Source: Bradyrhizobium vignae (GTDB lineage: Bacteria > Pseudomonadota > Alphaproteobacteria > Rhizobiales > Xanthobacteraceae). Taken from it: DNA of 55,933 nucleotides. Under the pieces are notes generated by a model. It did not search any database and had not been told where the DNA came from. It saw nothing but the letters and a program-made list of their open reading frames with translations. The position numbers and the translations under genes were made by a program. The stretch covers positions 1 to 55,933 of the forward strand of contig NZ_RDQF01000052.1 in the NCBI RefSeq assembly GCF_004114425.1, written 5' to 3'. Within the stretch, counting starts at the first letter, position 1. Each line of letters opens with the position of its first letter. This document shows positions 34,916 through 44,051 of this stretch, piece by piece.

Positions 34916-37357
34916 ATGATGAACCTTGCCGAATATCGTCATTCCAGCGCGCGTCTCGCCGACTTCCTGCCCTGGGCAGCCCTCGTCGACGAGGGAATCA
35001 TCCTGAACAAGGACGGCTCGTTCCAGCGGACAGCAAAGTTCCGCGGGCCCGACCTCGATAGCGCAGTGCCGGCTGAACTCGTCGCCGTCGCGGGTCGCTT
35101 GAATAACGCCCTGCGCCGTCTGGGATCTGGTTGGGCCGTATTCGTTGAGGCGCAGCGTCATTTTGCTGGGGTCTATCCGCCGAGTACATTTCCGGATGTC
35201 GCGTCCGCGCTGGTCGATGCCGAACGCAGGGCCCAGTTCGAAGAGGCCGGCGCTCACTATGAGTCCAGCTATTTCCTAACCTTCCTCTATCTACCGCCGG
35301 AGGAGGGAGCCGCCAGGGCGGAGCGATTGCTCTATGAAGGTCGCGACCGCACCGTTGGAGCGGATGCCCGGGAGGTGCTGCGCGGGTTTGTTGATCAAAC
35401 CAACCGCGTGCTGCAGCTCGTCCAAGGGTTCATGCCGGAATGCACTTGGCTCGATGATCAGGACACACTGACCTTCCTGCACTCGACGATATCGACCAAG
35501 CGTCACCGCGTTCGGGTGCCTGAAATTCCGATGTATATCGATGCGCTGTTGGCCGACCAGCCGTTGACCGGCGGGCTAGAGCCCATGTTGGGCTCAGCCA
35601 ATCTTCGGGTCCTGACGATTGTCGGCTTTCCGGGTGCCACGACCCCGGGAATCCTGGACGACCTGAATCGCCTGGCATTCTCGTATCGTTGGTCGACCCG
35701 GGCGATCATGCTCGACAAGACCGACGCCACCAAGCTGCTGACCAAGATCCGCCGCCAGTGGTTTACGAAGCGAAAATCCATCGGCGCCATCCTCAAGGAG
35801 GTCATGACCAACGAGGCATCGACGCTGCTCGATACCGACGCTCACAACAAGGCACTGGATGCCGACGCGGCGTTGCAGCAACTGGGGTCGGACCAGATCG
35901 GACAGGCTTTTGTCACGGCGACCGTTACCGTCTGGGACCGCGATCCCAGTGCTGCCGACGAAAGGCTGCGACTGGTCGAGAAGGTCATTCAGGGCCGCGA
36001 TTTCACCTGCATGATCGAGACGGTGAACGCTGTCGAAGCCTGGCTCGGCAGTCTGCCCGGGCACGTCTACGCCAACGTGCGGCAGCCTCCGGTTTCGACT
36101 CTCAACCTCGCCCATATGATTCCGATGTCGGCCGTGTGGGCGGGCGAGGCGAGGGACCTCCACTTCCAAGGTCCGCCTCTGTTGTTCGGCAAGACAGAGG
36201 GATCAACGCCGTTCCGCTTCTCCCTCCACGTCGGCGACGTCGGTCATACCCTGGTGGTGGGACCGACCGGCGCCGGCAAGTCAGTCCTTCTCGCTCTGAT
36301 GGCGCTACAGTTCAGGCGTTATCCAAACTCCCAGGTCTTTGCGTTCGACTTCGGTGGTTCGATCCGGGCGGCCGCGCTCGCCATGGGGGGCGACTGGCAT
36401 GATCTCGGCGGTGCATTGTCTGACGGGGACGAAAACCCCGTCGCTCTGCAACCCTTGGCCTGGATCGACGATCCCACTGAGCGCGGATGGGCCACGGAAT
36501 GGATCGGCGCAATTCTGGCACGGGAAAAGGTCGGGATCACCCCTGAGGTCAAGCATCATCTGTGGTCGGCACTGACGTCTCTCGCCTCGGCGCCGAGGGA
36601 GGAACGCACCCTCACGGGCCTGTCAGTCCTGCTGCAATCCAATTCCCTGAAAAGGGCCCTGCAGCCCTATTGCCTGGGCGGTCCCTCCGGACGCGTGCTT
36701 GATGCCGAATTCGAGCGCCTTGGCGAAGCTTCGGTTCAGGCGTTTGAGACTGAAGGCTTGATCGGAACGAGTGCTGCCCCAGCCGTTCTGGCTTACCTCT
36801 TTCATCGGATCGGAGACCGTCTCGACGGCCGGCCGACACTTCTCATTGTGGACGAGGGTTGGCTTGCCCTCGATGACGAGGATTTTGCGGGGCAGCTCCG
36901 GGAATGGCTGAAGACGCTTCGGAAGAAGAACGCGTCCGTCATCTTCGCCACCCAGTCGCTGTCGGATATCGACGGCTCCGCAATCGCGCCGGCAATCATC
37001 GAAAGCTGCCCAACGCGCTTATTGTTGCCGAACGAACGGGCGATCGAGCCGCAGATCACGGCCATTTACCGCCGCTTCGGCCTCAACGACCGCCAGATCG
37101 AGCTCTTAAGCCGGGCAACGCCGAAGCGCGACTACTATTGCCAGTCCCGCCGCGGCAACCGGATGTTCGAACTCGGGCTTGGTGAGGTTGCGCTCGCCTT
37201 TACCGCGGCCTCTTCCAAGACAGACCAGGCTGCCATCGCGCAACTCCTCGCCGAACATGGACCTGACGGCTTCGTGCCGGCCTGGCTCCAGCACCGTGGC
37301 GTCGGCTGGGCGACGGATCTGATCCCCAATCTCGTGAATCTGGAGGAATCGCTATGA
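34916..37357 (+). CDS. trbE: TrbE, VirB4-like ATPase
   Basis: An 813-residue ATPase of normal family length. The N-terminal CagE/VirB4 domain (about 1-400) begins MMNLAEYRHSSARLADFLPW. Walker A is VVGPTGAGKSVLLALM near 449, and Walker B is LLIVDEGWLALDD near 641, followed by FATQSLSDI and PTRLLLPNERA. It drives assembly of the channel with TrbB and TraG. Two adjacent ATG codons are possible (34916 and 34919). It overlaps trbJ by 4 bp. Confidence 0.95.
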   Translation: MMNLAEYRHSSARLADFLPWAALVDEGIILNKDGSFQRTAKFRGPDLDSAVPAELVAVAGRLNNALRRLGSGWAVFVEAQRHFAGVYPPSTFPDVASALVDAERRAQFEEAGAHYESSYFLTFLYLPPEEGAARAERLLYEGRDRTVGADAREVLRGFVDQTNRVLQLVQGFMPECTWLDDQDTLTFLHSTISTKRHRVRVPEIPMYIDALLADQPLTGGLEPMLGSANLRVLTIVGFPGATTPGILDDLNRLAFSYRWSTRAIMLDKTDATKLLTKIRRQWFTKRKSIGAILKEVMTNEASTLLDTDAHNKALDADAALQQLGSDQIGQAFVTATVTVWDRDPSAADERLRLVEKVIQGRDFTCMIETVNAVEAWLGSLPGHVYANVRQPPVSTLNLAHMIPMSAVWAGEARDLHFQGPPLLFGKTEGSTPFRFSLHVGDVGHTLVVGPTGAGKSVLLALMALQFRRYPNSQVFAFDFGGSIRAAALAMGGDWHDLGGALSDGDENPVALQPLAWIDDPTERGWATEWIGAILAREKVGITPEVKHHLWSALTSLASAPREERTLTGLSVLLQSNSLKRALQPYCLGGPSGRVLDAEFERLGEASVQAFETEGLIGTSAAPAVLAYLFHRIGDRLDGRPTLLIVDEGWLALDDEDFAGQLREWLKTLRKKNASVIFATQSLSDIDGSAIAPAIIESCPTRLLLPNERAIEPQITAIYRRFGLNDRQIELLSRATPKRDYYCQSRRGNRMFELGLGEVALAFTAASSKTDQAAIAQLLAEHGPDGFVPAWLQHRGVGWATDLIPNLVNLEESL

Positions 37358-38085
37358 AGCGTCTTGGCCTATCGGTGGCCGCTGGCACGGCCGCGCTGAT
37401 GCTCGGCGTCACGCGGCCTGCGAGAGCACAGTGGATCGTCTTTGATCCCAACAACTACGTCCAGAATGTCCTCACGGCTGCGCGGGAGCTCCAGCAGATC
37501 AACAACCAGATTACCTCGTTGCAGAACGAGGCGCAGATGCTGGTCAACCAGGCAAAGAATTTGGCAAGCCTGCCGTATTCGTCGCTGCAGCAACTGCAAT
37601 CATCGATCCAGCGGACCCAACAACTGCTGGCTCAGGCTCAGCGCATCGCCTACGACGTCCAGCAGGTCGATCGTGCGTTCTCGGCGAGCTACGCACCGGC
37701 CACTGGCAGCCAGTCGAGCCAAATGTTGGTCACCAACGCTCAATCCCGGTGGCAGAATACTTACGCGGCAACACAGGACGCGCTTCGCGTCCAGGCGGGC
37801 ATCGTAGGCAACCTCGACACCAACCGTATCCAGACGTCCGCGCTCGTAACGTCCAGCCAAGGTGCAAGCGGCGCTCTGCAGGCGACGCAGGCCGGCAATC
37901 AGATTCTCGCGCTGAGCGCGCAGCAACTCGCCGACCTCACCGCTGTCGTGACGGCGCAGGGCAGGGCGCAGAGTCTTGAAGCGGCTCAGCGCGCCGCGGC
38001 TCAGGATCAGGGACGAGAACAGCTTCGGCGCTTCCTGACACCGGGGCAGGGCTATCAATCATCCAATGTGCAGATGTTCCACTGA
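37354..38085 (+). CDS. trbJ: TrbJ, VirB5-like protein
   Basis: A 243-residue exported protein. The signal peptide (LSVAAGTAALMLGVTRPARAQ) is cleaved near ARA-Q. The mature part is Gln/Asn-rich and strongly helical (NQITSLQNEAQMLVNQAKNL, RTQQLLAQAQRIAYDVQQVD), typical of the minor pilus or entry-exclusion-associated TrbJ. It overlaps trbE (ATGA) and meets the trbK start. Confidence 0.92.
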   Translation: MKRLGLSVAAGTAALMLGVTRPARAQWIVFDPNNYVQNVLTAARELQQINNQITSLQNEAQMLVNQAKNLASLPYSSLQQLQSSIQRTQQLLAQAQRIAYDVQQVDRAFSASYAPATGSQSSQMLVTNAQSRWQNTYAATQDALRVQAGIVGNLDTNRIQTSALVTSSQGASGALQATQAGNQILALSAQQLADLTAVVTAQGRAQSLEAAQRAAAQDQGREQLRRFLTPGQGYQSSNVQMFH

Positions 38086-38462
38086 TGAACGACATAAGGG
38101 CATTCAAGGCGCTGTCGCTACTTGCGACAATCGGCGTGTTGGTCGTCACAGCCTGCACGATCCAGCTTCGCGGTGGAGAAGATGCTCCGCGATCGCACAA
38201 CGCGGAGCAGACGGTAGATGCAACCAGCTCGGACCTCGCACGCTGCCGCAGCGTCACTGCTGAGGAAACGGTAGGTTATCTGCATTGCAGGCAGCTGTGG
38301 GCCGAAAACCGGCGTCGCTTCTTCGGCAAGAAAACCCATGCCGCGGTTCCTGGCCAAGAAGATCCCGCCGCAGGGTTAGCGCCCGCTCCAAAGGACCAGA
38401 GCCGGATTCCGCAAGGCTATCCGCAACCGCAGCCGGCGACACCTGAGGCGAACAGGCCATGA
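38085..38462 (+). CDS. trbK: TrbK-like lipoprotein (putative entry exclusion)
   Basis: A 125-residue protein. The N-terminus ALSLLATIGVLVVTAC is a lipoprotein signal with the lipobox Cys near 22. A short conserved core, RCRSVTAEETVGYLHCRQLWAENRRRF (about 50-77), holds two Cys, and a Pro/Gln-rich tail follows. In the RP4 and Ti systems TrbK blocks redundant mating. Its position between trbJ and trbL and its overlaps on both sides support the call; its sequence is always weakly conserved. Confidence 0.8.
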   Translation: MNDIRAFKALSLLATIGVLVVTACTIQLRGGEDAPRSHNAEQTVDATSSDLARCRSVTAEETVGYLHCRQLWAENRRRFFGKKTHAAVPGQEDPAAGLAPAPKDQSRIPQGYPQPQPATPEANRP

Positions 38463-39688
38463 CGGGTACGGGCATCATCGACCAATTCCTGGAAACGTTC
38501 ACGCGCTATATCGATAACGGCTTCGGGCTGCTGGGTAGCGATGTCGGATATCTCGCCACGACCCTTGCGGCGATCGACATCACGCTTGCTGCGTTGTTCT
38601 GGAGTTGGGGGCCGGACGAAGACATCATCGCGCGCCTCGTCAAGAAGACGCTTTTCGTGGGAGTCTTTGCCTACCTCATCGGAAACTGGAACAGCCTTGC
38701 GCGCGTCGTTTTCGAGAGCTTTGCCAGCCTTGGGCTGAAAGCATCAGGCGCAAGTCTCTCCGCGTCGGACTTCCTGCGGCCGGGAAAGATCGCGCAAGTC
38801 GGACTCGACGCTGGCCGACCGCTGCTCGATTCGATCTCCAACCTGATGGGCTACATCAGCTTCTTCGAGAATTTTGTCCAGATCGTCGTTCTATTGTTTG
38901 CCTGGGTCGTAGTGTTGCTCGCCTTCTTCATTTTGGCGATCCAGCTTTTTGTCACCCTGATCGAGTTCAAGCTCACGACGCTGGCCGGCTTCGTGCTCAT
39001 TCCATTTGGTCTGTTTGGCAAGACCGCCTTTGCGGCGGAGCGGGTTTTGGGCAACGTCATATCTTCGGGGATTAAAGTCCTGGTCCTTGCCGTCATCGTT
39101 GGCATCGGCTCGACCCTGTTCTCCCAGTTCACCTCTGGTTTCGGCGGCGCGCAGCCGACCATCGAGGACGCGATGACGCTGGTGCTCGCGGCGCTTTCGT
39201 TGCTGGGCTTGGGCATCTTCGGGCCAGGACTCGCCAACGGCCTGGTATCTGGCGGACCGCAGCTCGGCGCCGGTGCGGCGATTGGAACGGGCCTTGCGGC
39301 TGGCGGTATTGTTGCCGCCGGCGCAGGTGTTGCCGCCGGCGGCGTTGGACTTGCTGGCGGCGCGATTGCAGGCGCCGCGCGCGGTGGCGGCGCCATCATA
39401 AGCGGAGCATCAGCGGCTTATCGAAGCGGAGGCCTTGCTGGTGTCGCGGAGGCTGGCAGCTCGGCTGCGATGAGCCCTTTGCGTCGCGCAGCGGCCGCGT
39501 TCGGAGCAGGGGGGCAAACGGGAGGGCAACCCGCGAGCAGTTCGGCTGATGGGCAGCCAGATTGGGCGCGGCGCATGAAGCGGGCCCAGACCATTCGGCA
39601 CGGTGCGTCGGCGGCCGGCCACGCGGTTCGCTCAGGCGATCGTGGCGGCAGCGGCTCTTCCGTCGATTTGTCTGAAGGAGAGCGCTGA
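38459..39688 (+). CDS. trbL: TrbL, VirB6-like channel protein
   Basis: A 409-residue polytopic inner-membrane protein. Five or more membrane segments lie between about 30 and 265, including VGVFAYLIGNW, IVVLLFAWVVVLLAFFIL and VLVLAVIVGIGSTLFS. A Gly/Ala-rich low-complexity stretch (about 270-340) and a Ser/Gly-rich cytoplasmic tail follow. It forms part of the inner-membrane channel. It overlaps trbK by 4 bp. Confidence 0.93.
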   Translation: MTGTGIIDQFLETFTRYIDNGFGLLGSDVGYLATTLAAIDITLAALFWSWGPDEDIIARLVKKTLFVGVFAYLIGNWNSLARVVFESFASLGLKASGASLSASDFLRPGKIAQVGLDAGRPLLDSISNLMGYISFFENFVQIVVLLFAWVVVLLAFFILAIQLFVTLIEFKLTTLAGFVLIPFGLFGKTAFAAERVLGNVISSGIKVLVLAVIVGIGSTLFSQFTSGFGGAQPTIEDAMTLVLAALSLLGLGIFGPGLANGLVSGGPQLGAGAAIGTGLAAGGIVAAGAGVAAGGVGLAGGAIAGAARGGGAIISGASAAYRSGGLAGVAEAGSSAAMSPLRRAAAAFGAGGQTGGQPASSSADGQPDWARRMKRAQTIRHGASAAGHAVRSGDRGGSGSSVDLSEGER

Positions 39689-39789
39689 CGCGCGGCCATC
39701 GCGCTTCCGCCCACCCGCTGTGCAGCAGCGCCTCAAACCCGGGCACCGCACGGCTCAAGACCCATCTTTGATCTCAGGGGAAATTATCG

Positions 39790-40473
39790 ATGTTCAAGCG
39801 ACCATCCGTTCATTACGGGCGCATGCCAGAGCCGATCACGCCTTACCAAAAGGCAGCGCAAGTTTGGGACGAACGCATTGGATCTGCCCGCGTGCAGGCC
39901 AAGAACTGGCGCTTGATGGCGTTCGGCTGCTTGATTCTATCGGCCGGCCTCGCGGGTAGCCTTATCTGGCAATCGAGCCAGGGATCGATCACGCCCTGGG
40001 TAGTCGAAGTCGATCATCTCGGCCAGGCTCAAAGGGTTGCGCCAGCCAACGTCGACTATCAACCCACTGATGCGCAGATCGCTTACCATCTGGCGCGCTT
40101 TATCGAAGATGTCAGAGGCCTGCCAGCGGACGGCATCGTTCTGCGGCAAAACTGGCTTAGGGCCTATGATTTTACGACCGATCGCGGCGCCGCTGCGCTC
40201 AACGACTACGCGCGCAACAATGACCCCTTTGCCAAGCTGGGCAAGGCGCAAGTCTCCGTCGACGTCTCGAGCGTCATTCGTGCTTCTTCGGAGAGCTTTC
40301 GGGTCGCGTGGACCCAGCGCACCTACGACAACGGTTCGTTGAGCTCGACTGAGCGGTGGACTGCAATTCTGTCGATCGTGATCGAGACGCCCCGCGATGC
40401 CGAACGTCTGCGCAAGAATCCACTTGGCGTTTACGTCCGCGCCATCAACTGGTCAAAGGAGTTGAGCCAGTGA
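39790..40473 (+). CDS. trbF: TrbF, VirB8-like protein
   Basis: A 227-residue bitopic protein: NPYQKAAQVWDERIGSARVQ-type start (here TPYQKAAQVWDERIG), one membrane segment, LMAFGCLILSAGLAGSLIW, and a periplasmic NTF2-like domain (WVVEVDHLG, FIEDVRGLPAD, WTQRTYDNG, NPLGVYVRAINWSKEL). It nucleates the channel core. About 100 bp separate it from trbL; the stop overlaps the trbG GTG by 4 bp. Confidence 0.95.
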   Translation: MFKRPSVHYGRMPEPITPYQKAAQVWDERIGSARVQAKNWRLMAFGCLILSAGLAGSLIWQSSQGSITPWVVEVDHLGQAQRVAPANVDYQPTDAQIAYHLARFIEDVRGLPADGIVLRQNWLRAYDFTTDRGAAALNDYARNNDPFAKLGKAQVSVDVSSVIRASSESFRVAWTQRTYDNGSLSSTERWTAILSIVIETPRDAERLRKNPLGVYVRAINWSKELSQ

Positions 40474-41504
40474 CCCAGACGCTGTTTGACGTCTATTCGA
40501 AGCGCCCCGTCCCGTACTGTGGGATCGGTCCCACTTGGCGCGAATTCTTGATCGCAAAGCGAGCACTTTTGTTTGCTGTCTTGCTTGGTTCCTCGGTGCT
40601 CGGTGGGTGCGCGACCTACATTCCGCCGGAGATCAGCTATGACGCCGAAGTGCCTCCGTTACCGGCGACGCCGGTGGCTCTCGACGACAGATCGCGGCCG
40701 CTTCACGTTCCACCTCTCTGGAAGCCGGCTCTCGGCGGCAAGTCGGGAGGGATGGAAGATGTCGAACCCGTGAGCCGGGTTGAGACAGCAAATAGCGCAG
40801 CCCGGGTTGAACCGCGCAAGCGGGGTTATTTCAACGCGGCGCAAATCTACGCCTACAGTCCCGGGGCGCTCTACCAGATCTACGCCGCACCAGGGCAGAT
40901 CACGGATATAGCGCTCGAGGAGGGAGAACAGTTGACGGGATCAGGGCCGATCGCAGCCGGAGATACCGTACGCTGGGTCGTGGGCGATACCGAGAGCGGG
41001 AGCGGCGACACACGGCGCGTCCATATCCTGGTCAAGCCGACCCGAGCTTCCATCGAGACCAATCTTGTGATCAACACTGACCGGCGCACCTACCTGATCG
41101 AGCTCCGCTCCCGCGAACGGCCATACATGCCATACGTTGCCTGGTACTATCCTGAGGCGGCACGCGAACGGTCGCGTTCAGTTGCTCTGAAGCCCGTTCT
41201 TCCGGATCCGGCGCAGCGTATCTCCCGCTATGCCATCGAAGGCGACACTCCTCCTTGGCGGCCGCTCGCCGCATATGACGATGGCCGCAAGGTCTATGTC
41301 GAATTCCCGCAAGGCATCGTGCAGGGTGAGATGCCTCCGCTCTTCGTCATCGGTCCAGACGGCAAGACTGAACTCGTCAACTATCGCGCTTACGGCAACA
41401 TATTGATCGTCGATCGGCTGTTCGCGGCCGCAGAACTGAGGCTGGGAGGTGAGCACCAGCAGAAGGTCAGGATTGTCCGGACCGACGGGAGGCCGTCATC
41501 ATGA
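40470..41504 (+). CDS. trbG: TrbG, VirB9-like outer-membrane-complex protein
   Basis: A 344-residue protein from the GTG at 40470. Residues about 27-47 form a lipoprotein-type signal, LLFAVLLGSSVLGGC. The TrbG/VirB9 domains follow, with YFNAAQIYAYSPGALYQIY, ITDIALEEGEQLTGSGPIAA, RRVHILVKPTRASIETNLVI and VNYRAYGNILIVDRLF. An internal TTG at 40548, directly before the signal, is an alternative start that would give a conventional lipoprotein. It overlaps trbF and trbI by 4 bp each. Confidence 0.93.
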   Translation: MTQTLFDVYSKRPVPYCGIGPTWREFLIAKRALLFAVLLGSSVLGGCATYIPPEISYDAEVPPLPATPVALDDRSRPLHVPPLWKPALGGKSGGMEDVEPVSRVETANSAARVEPRKRGYFNAAQIYAYSPGALYQIYAAPGQITDIALEEGEQLTGSGPIAAGDTVRWVVGDTESGSGDTRRVHILVKPTRASIETNLVINTDRRTYLIELRSRERPYMPYVAWYYPEAARERSRSVALKPVLPDPAQRISRYAIEGDTPPWRPLAAYDDGRKVYVEFPQGIVQGEMPPLFVIGPDGKTELVNYRAYGNILIVDRLFAAAELRLGGEHQQKVRIVRTDGRPSS

Positions 41505-42712
41505 ACACCCGGAATGGAAACGATCAGGAGCAAGCGGCTCCGCCTGAAACACAAGAGGATCAGTCCAGGACCTTCCGCTTGACAGCGGAGCATCCGCGCG
41601 TGACACGGTTGTCACGGAAAGTACTGGCGGGAGGGAGCGCGGTCGTCCTGCTTGTGGTCGGCGGAGCAGTGCTGTGGTCGCTGCAGAAGAGTCACCCTCG
41701 AGACCACGCGGCCGATGAGCTTTACAGTGCCGACCATCACAATATCGCCGACGGCGTTGCGACGCTGCCGAAGGACTACGCTGGCATTCCACGCCAGCCA
41801 ATGCCGCAACTGGGTCCGCCGCTTCCTGGGGACCTCGGTCGTCCGATCCTTGCGGCCCAAGGCCAGTCGCCGACGATCGGCGCTGATCCGGACCAGCAGC
41901 GCCGGGATCAAGAGACTGAGGCCGCCCGCATCAGTCGTCTGTTCGCTTCGACCAATGGGAGAGAACTGCGTCCGCCCACCTCTGCGGCGGTCGGAAGCGA
42001 CCGCGTCGTGCCACCGAAGGCAACGAGTACTGGCAACGATGGTTCGGCGGAGAACGGTCAGGACCGCAAGCTTGCCTTCGTCAACGCCTCTGTGGACCGC
42101 CGCACGGTCAGCCCTGATCGCGTCACCAATCCGGCCTCACCATATATCGTGCAGGCTGGGACGATTATTTCGGGAGCCCTGATCACCGGAATCCGGTCGG
42201 ACCTGCCAGGCCAAATTACGGCGCAGGTAACCGAGAATGTCTTTGACTCGCCGACTGGCCGCTTTCTGCTTGTGCCTCAGGGAGCGCGTCTGATCGGCAT
42301 CTACGATAGCCAGGTCAGTTTCGGCCAGTCTCGCGTCCTGCTCGTCTGGACCCGGCTGATCATGCCGAATGGACGTTCCATCTTTCTCGAGCGGCAGCCT
42401 GGCGCTGACGCCGGCGGGTATGCGGGCCTCGAAGACCAGGTCGACAATCACTGGGGTGAGCTCTTCAAGGCCGCGGCACTATCCACGTTTCTGGCGGTCG
42501 GGACCGAACTGGGTGCCGGCTCGGACACCAACAGCAACGACAGTGCGATCATCCAAGCATTGCGACACGGCGCCTCCGACTCACTGAACCAGACCGGCCA
42601 GCAGGTGGTTCGGCGCAGTCTCAACATCCAACCTACTCTGACCGTGCGACCCGGTTTCCCGGTTCGTGTTCTTGTCAATCATGATCTGATACTTCCCCAC
42701 TATAGAGGGTGA
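41501..42712 (+). CDS. trbI: TrbI, VirB10-like protein
   Basis: A 403-residue protein: cytoplasmic tail, membrane segment AVVLLVVGGAVLW at about 47-60, a Pro/Gln-rich periplasmic spacer, and the conserved VirB10 C-terminal barrel with YIVQAGTIISGALITGI, FLLVPQGARLIGIYDSQV, LVWTRLIMPNGRSIFL and QPTLTVRPGFPVRVLVN. It spans both membranes and senses ATP energy. It overlaps trbG by 4 bp and is followed by the DUF2274 gene. Confidence 0.95.
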   Translation: MNTRNGNDQEQAAPPETQEDQSRTFRLTAEHPRVTRLSRKVLAGGSAVVLLVVGGAVLWSLQKSHPRDHAADELYSADHHNIADGVATLPKDYAGIPRQPMPQLGPPLPGDLGRPILAAQGQSPTIGADPDQQRRDQETEAARISRLFASTNGRELRPPTSAAVGSDRVVPPKATSTGNDGSAENGQDRKLAFVNASVDRRTVSPDRVTNPASPYIVQAGTIISGALITGIRSDLPGQITAQVTENVFDSPTGRFLLVPQGARLIGIYDSQVSFGQSRVLLVWTRLIMPNGRSIFLERQPGADAGGYAGLEDQVDNHWGELFKAAALSTFLAVGTELGAGSDTNSNDSAIIQALRHGASDSLNQTGQQVVRRSLNIQPTLTVRPGFPVRVLVNHDLILPHYRG

Positions 42713-42716
42713 CAAC

Positions 42717-42959
42717 ATGCCCAAACTTAAAATAGGAGAGCTTCCAGACGACAAGCCGGTCAAAGTGACTGCGGAGCTGCCCGCGGCCGTGCATCGTGAT
42801 CTCATTGCATATGCAGAAGTGCTTACGCGTCAGGGTGGTCAACTGGTCGATCCAACTAAACTCATCGGCCCCATGTTGGCGCGCTTTATGGCCGCTGATC
42901 GAGGATTTTCTAAACTGAAACGAGAAGGCCACGTACCGGCCGCCGGCGAAGGACAGTGA
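42717..42959 (+). CDS. DUF2274 protein
   Basis: An 80-residue protein starting MPKLKIGELPDDKPVKVT, with LPAAVHRDLIAYAEVL and KLIGPMLARFMAADRGF. DUF2274 proteins end nearly every trb operon of this type; the ribbon-helix-helix-like pattern suggests a DNA-binding regulator, but this is unproven. It starts 4 bp after trbI and is the last gene of the transfer operon. The 183 bp after it hold no gene. Confidence 0.9.
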   Translation: MPKLKIGELPDDKPVKVTAELPAAVHRDLIAYAEVLTRQGGQLVDPTKLIGPMLARFMAADRGFSKLKREGHVPAAGEGQ

Positions 42960-43142
42960 TGCTCGTGGTTTCCTCGAAGCCGTTGCCCACGCTAAATAGT
43001 TGCCAGCACAGCGAAGCGCTGCCGAGTTGGCATCAAAAGTTGAGATGTAGCGTCGGAAAGTGTGCTTTCGAGTTTGCCCGAAACAACTCCGATTACCAAT
43101 TTTTCCTAGTTTTCAGCCGGGGCGCTGGGCGTCTACGTGCAG

Positions 43143-44051
43143 TTAGTCGGTCACCTTCAGTCGCGTTACACTGCTCCGGCCATCGACACTGAGAGGCACG
43201 TCCCCCTCGATCGTGGCCCGACGTACGACGCGATGCTGGTCCCCGTAATCGTTGACCGCGTAATGCTGCGTTGCGCGGTTATCCCACAGCGCGATATCGC
43301 CCTCTAACCAATTCCAGCGCACAGTGTTTTCGGGCGCGGTGATGTAAGACTGGAGCAGATCGAACAGCTTTTGTCCGTCGTATTTGCGGATTCCAATAAA
43401 GTGCTTCACCAAGGCGCCGAGCACTAGCGCCCGCTCGCCTGTTTCGGGATGGACGCGTACGACGGGATGCTCGGTCTCAAAAACCGTTCTGGTGAACACC
43501 TCGTCAAAATGTTTCTTGTCGACCTCGCGGACTCGCGCGATGCCGGCGTAATCGAAGACGTTGCTGTGAACGGCCCATAGGTCCTCGGCAAGCCGTTGTA
43601 GCGGCGGCGGCAAATCAAGATAAGCGGCAGCTGTGTTCGACCAGACGGTGTCCCCCCCGAACGCTGGAATTACAACGGCCCGCAGGACCAAAATCTTGGG
43701 ATAGGCGTCGGCGAAGGTTCCATCCGCATGCCAAACGTCGGCGCGGCCGCCGCCGCGAGTGGAGTCCAGTTCGAGGAGCGACGCCATCCCCTTGGTAGGA
43801 CCGAGCATCGGATGTGGCACCAGCTTTCCGAGACGAGCGGCAAAGCGCTCATGCTCGGCGTCATTGAGATGGCCTTGATTGCGGAAGAAGATCACCTTGT
43901 GCTCGAGCAATAAGCTGTTGATCGCGGCGATCGTTTGATCCGGTAGATCGCCTGATAACTTGATATTCTTGACTTCGGCACCGATCCGCGCGGCACGTTT
44001 CACAACATCGGTACTAGGAATGACGCCTCCGATCAAAGCGTTTGTGCTCAT
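43143..44051 (-). CDS. TauD/TfdA-family Fe(II)/2-oxoglutarate dioxygenase
   Basis: A 302-residue protein from the ATG at 44051. The 2-His-1-carboxylate iron site is visible: WHADGTF (H-x-D near 104-107) and the distal His in QHRVVRRATIEG near 279, with the 2-oxoglutarate-binding Arg just after it. Other family blocks are KVIFFRNQGHL, FGGDTVWSNTAAAY and DIALWDNRATQHYAV. Relatives hydroxylate sulfonates, alkyl sulfates or aryloxyacids; the substrate here is not predictable. It is not of the plant gibberellin-oxidase type despite lying 2.3 kb from the gibberellin operon. The frame is open to 44363, but the extra part looks non-coding. Confidence 0.88.
   Translation of the reverse strand: MSTNALIGGVIPSTDVVKRAARIGAEVKNIKLSGDLPDQTIAAINSLLLEHKVIFFRNQGHLNDAEHERFAARLGKLVPHPMLGPTKGMASLLELDSTRGGGRADVWHADGTFADAYPKILVLRAVVIPAFGGDTVWSNTAAAYLDLPPPLQRLAEDLWAVHSNVFDYAGIARVREVDKKHFDEVFTRTVFETEHPVVRVHPETGERALVLGALVKHFIGIRKYDGQKLFDLLQSYITAPENTVRWNWLEGDIALWDNRATQHYAVNDYGDQHRVVRRATIEGDVPLSVDGRSSVTRLKVTD

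Noticed and set aside
43143..44051. Dioxygenase as a gibberellin 2- or 20-oxidase
   Set aside because: It is a TauD/TfdA-type enzyme, a different branch from plant and fungal gibberellin oxidases, and is on the other strand from the operon.
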